Origin: Trichinella spiralis | Lineage: Eukaryota > Nematoda > Enoplea > Trichinellida > Trichinellidae | Assembly (NCBI GenBank): GCA_000181795.3 | Contig: CM012953.1 | Coordinates: 19,016,851-19,080,850, forward strand | DNA length: 64,000 bases | Direction of reading: 5' to 3' | In this document: positions 60,867-64,000 of the stretch, in pieces | Numbering within the stretch: the stretch's first letter is position 1 | How the letters are laid out: each line of letters starts with the position of its first letter | The notes under the pieces: model-generated | The model's input: the letters and a program-made list of their open reading frames with translations, nothing else | Database searches by the model: none | Told to the model about the DNA's origin: nothing | Translations under genes and position numbers: made by a program

Positions 60867-63112
60867 GTGCATAAATAATCATTTACCATTTTTTAAAGAA
60901 AAAGCTTTTAGTTATAATCTGGAAATGTGTATATTTGTTTTTAGATTTTGCAAATGATACTTTTAAAAAGCTTTTGCGTTTTATATTTCACTGTTAACAA
61001 AAGATTATCTTATTGCATAATTTTATTCTTGTAAGTTTGCTTTTGCATTTTATTTCTTCACATCTATGCTGATCAACAGACTGTTTTCACAGAAACTTTT
61101 CTGCTATTCGATATAAGCGCTTCAGAACGAAGCAAATGTATAGTACAGAAATTTCCATTTTACAACAACAAACAAATCTGAACTTTATTACAATATATAC
61201 CATGGGCAAGATGGGCAATACAACGATAACGTGGAGAAAGTCCAATTCTAAACTTGTAGACACTGTGCCACGGCAACCAACTAATCGTTATATTGAAAAC
61301 ATGGATTGCCTGTAATACTGCAATAATAATGTACTACATTAAGCCATTGTTTGTATGCTTATTCACAACCCGTATTTGTCATTGTGATTTGTGCACTTGA
61401 GCGTGTGGCGTCACCCTTTGTGTTTATGTCGGTTCTTTGAGATACAATCTGACATTAATGCACAAGCCACAAATTCATGCCATGATAAATGGTGGTCTGG
61501 AATTTTTACAATGCTGCAGATTCTTTCTCAAATGAACTCATTATCTGACCAAGGCAGTGAACTCCATGATATTGCACAATTATTGTTTCACTCTCAACAN
61601 ATGAGAATGAANCATATTAGCANGCACATGAAAAANNCCAATTTATGCTCCTTGGTTGCTGANCCAGGGTNAATTAACTTATGATCATATTTTGGCAGAG
61701 CAATGCGGTACTAGAGCAAGATAANCGGACANCACTCGTGAGGAAGTGAANCATNAAGANTGNAAAAATAATTTTCTTTCAAGTTTTGTTTGGTGAAAAT
61801 CNNNNNNNNNNCCAGATTACAAGTACAGATTTTATTTTATTTTTTATTTAAATGAAAAATAAGAAGAAAAACATGAACTCTTGTGAAGAGAAGTGAAAGA
61901 AATATTGGAAAGATTAAATTCTTTTGCGAACTAAACACATTTTCAGAGAACAGGCACGTAAAATCAGAAAAATGTTTCGATGCTAACATTCAGCAGTCAC
62001 CACTCCTAGTTTTAGCTGAAAACTGCAGCTGTAGACAATTTACCAATTTTAGATTTTCCCATTGTACCTGAGTAGCCTTCAACTAGGCTTCATCAGAACA
62101 ATATCTGTCAAATAGAAAAGAACCTTAGGCATAAATCTTATTTAATTGCTAGCTAAGGAGGTAATTTATGTGACGAGTGAAAGCAACTGTTGGCTGACAT
62201 TTCTTTTGAACAGTATTTTTGCACTCGCATGGATAAATAAAAGTGAAGCACTTTGGAAGCGAAAAAAAAGCGATGAACAGCACCAAGCAGAAAAGCTGTA
62301 AAAGCGGCTTCAAATTTACTCTGCAGTGGACATCGCATTGTTTGCTGTCAGCATTTGTGCGCCATTTGTGTGTGATTAATAATCTTCTGTCAACATCAAC
62401 AAAAGGCATGGGTGTCACAGAAATATCAAAGTTGATCTTCAATTGTAGATAAAATGAGAAATGAAAACTGAATGTTGTTTCAAAATGATTATTTAAAATG
62501 GAATTTAAACCGTCAGATTTATTTTCCTTTTTGGTCTTGCGTTTGAGTTCAGTGCTTAGCATTCGAGGGTTAATAGCTGATGAGCAAAACAAGATCAGAT
62601 ATCATCATCCGAAATTTGCCTGCTGAAATTGCGATGGATACGGATTTCTGGACTGGACGGCAATGAACAGAAAATAGACGCGAAAATGGATTCCTAATAC
62701 TGGAGTAAGCAAGAAGTAAACTATGAAGCAGGAAGTAAAATGCTGCTGGGCATAAAGCTTGACGCAGCTAATTAAGCTTAACAAATCAACCGGAACGGTG
62801 AATAATCTATTTAAAAGAAAATTCAAGTCTGCAAATACTATTTTATGTGAACAATGAAATGTAAAACTGAAGAATCATTAATGTTATTGACTAAGATAAC
62901 CACTTATTTAAAGCCACATTCAAATATTGCAAGACATTTTGTTAAATGCTCTTCTTAACAACATACACAAACAATATGCAAATATGAAGAAGTTAAACAA
63001 TAGTTTTAAGCATATTAACTTTGTTATTGTTAAAATTACTTTAACGAAACAAAAGATAGCTAACAACATATTAAAAAGCTATGTTTTAAAAATAGTAAAT
63101 GCTTTTTTATGT
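60867..63112. mobile_element. Interior of an inverted-repeat-bounded DNA element, with assembly gap
   Basis: About 2.25 kb between the arms. It has ambiguous bases at about 61,600-61,760 and a 10-N gap at 61,802-61,811, so coding content may be missing. A frame at 61,391-61,684 (+) and a 147-codon frame at 62,149-62,592 (-) have no recognisable motif. A short self-complementary string (GTAGCCTTCAACTAGGCTTC) lies near 62,070-62,090. The arms and a distant likeness to the segment beside the piggyBac fragment suggest a DNA transposon, probably non-autonomous. The class is not shown. Confidence 0.5.
61802..61811. other. Assembly gap
   Basis: Ten consecutive N, with scattered single N over the preceding 200 bp, mark a low-quality or unresolved join. 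Confidence 0.98.
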
Positions 63113-63262
63113 CCATATAAGGTAATTTAATGGTAATGCACCCATATTTGGAAAAGGATTAATAAACAACAATTATCCAATCCTTGATCAAAGCTTAATA
63201 GCTAATCAAATGGCAAAGTTATTCACCCAATCACTTATCATGATGATTAGCTAATAAAATAG
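63113..63262 (-). repeat. Inverted repeat arm, right
   Basis: Reverse-complement partner of 60719-60866. Sequence outside the arm (63,262-63,340) continues with ACCTATCAG and AGCCAATCAC strings that resemble both the outside of the left arm in part (TGATTGGCT) and the segment at about 41,800. Confidence 0.85.
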
Positions 63263-64000
63263 CAGATTATTAGCAATTACCGATCAATCGTGTTCAACCT
63301 ATCAGAGTAAAGCCAATCACAAAAAGGGGGCGGAGTTTGGGGGAAATCGGGACATGGGTGAGTTCAGACTACCCCGTTTTAGATAGTGATGAGCAGGTAC
63401 TGAGAAAAGATTTCTCAACACTATACAAATAACAAGATACAGTAATAACGAAGACAATTACACGCGATCTCAAATAGCACACAAACGACACAAGGAATCC
63501 CTCTTTTGATATACAGGTACAAAATATATTACAGAATTCACAACAACTATGGCGGAATTTTGCATAATGATAATATCAGCATTTGAAAAGATTAAAATGT
63601 TTTTAATAATAAAAGATCTGCTTTAAATATTAAAAGAAAATTAAAATTAAATTGTTTTAAAACAAAACAATGGCAATTTTAAAATAATTTTATCTAGCTT
63701 TGTTACCGACTTTTCTGTTGTCGGTAACTCGACGCTCAGGTTAATAATAGACTGTATTTATTTCGACGCGAATTCGATTCTCCCAGCGACGTAATGAACT
63801 TATTACGTCGATCTACACGAACTCTCAATTAGCTCGTTCTGGTAGCCTAGATAAGCTTTGCTCAACTAGTTCACAGAGAACTATTCGTCGAACGCGTCAA
63901 GTCAATACAAGGGTTAAAGTGAATCCTTTACTCTTGTAGTCACAAACACAATACAAAAAGGTGACACGCTCGTCTCTTTGATGGCAAATCTAGCACTACT
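63263..64000. other. Right edge, no gene
   Basis: A G-rich patch (GGGGGCGGAG) at about 63,326 is followed by AT-rich DNA. From about 63,690 the composition becomes balanced to the window end, with a short inverted repeat around GTTACCGAC/GTCGGTAAC (63,703-63,728). That last stretch looks like an LTR or other repeat cut by the window edge; it cannot be classified. Confidence 0.35.

Overview
The window reads as nuclear DNA of a small-genome metazoan, most likely a nematode and possibly a Dorylaimia (Trichinella-like) species. Unique DNA is strongly AT-rich. Most introns are about 50-110 nt and end in TTTCAG or TTTTAG. Every recognisable host gene is a conserved animal gene split into many small exons. 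The species is an inference from style and gene content, not something shown by a marker. No rRNA, tRNA or CRISPR array was seen.

Layout. 1-14,040 is a gene desert of AT-rich DNA with simple repeats. 14,456-18,512 (+) is a KChIP-type neuronal calcium sensor with a 2.8 kb first intron. 18,790-24,000 is a graveyard of mobile elements: a Ty3/Gypsy integrase fragment between two LTR-like ends, a Mutator-like (MULE) transposase remnant with FLYWCH-type zinc-finger copies in opposite orientations, and a Cys-rich element tail. 24,543-25,196 (+) is a single-exon BAR-like ORF. A 1.46 kb block occurs twice (25,248-26,712 and 28,690-30,152), each copy carrying a small secreted cystatin-like gene with its own TATA box; a dead Gypsy gag-protease fragment abuts the second block. 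31,578-31,853 (+) is a CDK2AP1/2 homologue. 34,212-38,575 (+) is a TBC1D12/14-type Rab GAP. A piggyBac fragment lies at about 41.2-41.6 kb. 42,703-45,063 (-) is a complete 14-exon UBR7 homologue.

45,428-54,870 is a nested retrotransposon cluster: BEL/Pao LTRs, a gag start, a Gypsy RT-RNase H fragment, a largely complete but broken GC-rich BEL/Pao gag-pol, and two inverted copies of a third LTR, one flanked by a 5-bp target duplication. 55,489-57,599 (+) is a Tip60/KAT5 MYST acetyltransferase. It converges with 57,884-59,457 (-), a DDI1-type ubiquitin shuttle protease. 60,719-63,262 is an inverted-repeat-bounded element that contains an assembly gap.

The host genes do not form an operon. Two chromatin factors (CDK2AP, KAT5), two ubiquitin-pathway factors (UBR7, DDI1), a vesicle-traffic GAP and a calcium sensor sit as independent units separated by transposon debris. 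The most unusual signals are the uneven divergence of the two cystatin-like genes, concentrated as amino-acid changes in the last exon; a row of phase-0 micro-exons in UBR7 coding a variable acidic linker; and the chimeric, inverted LTR architecture between UBR7 and KAT5.
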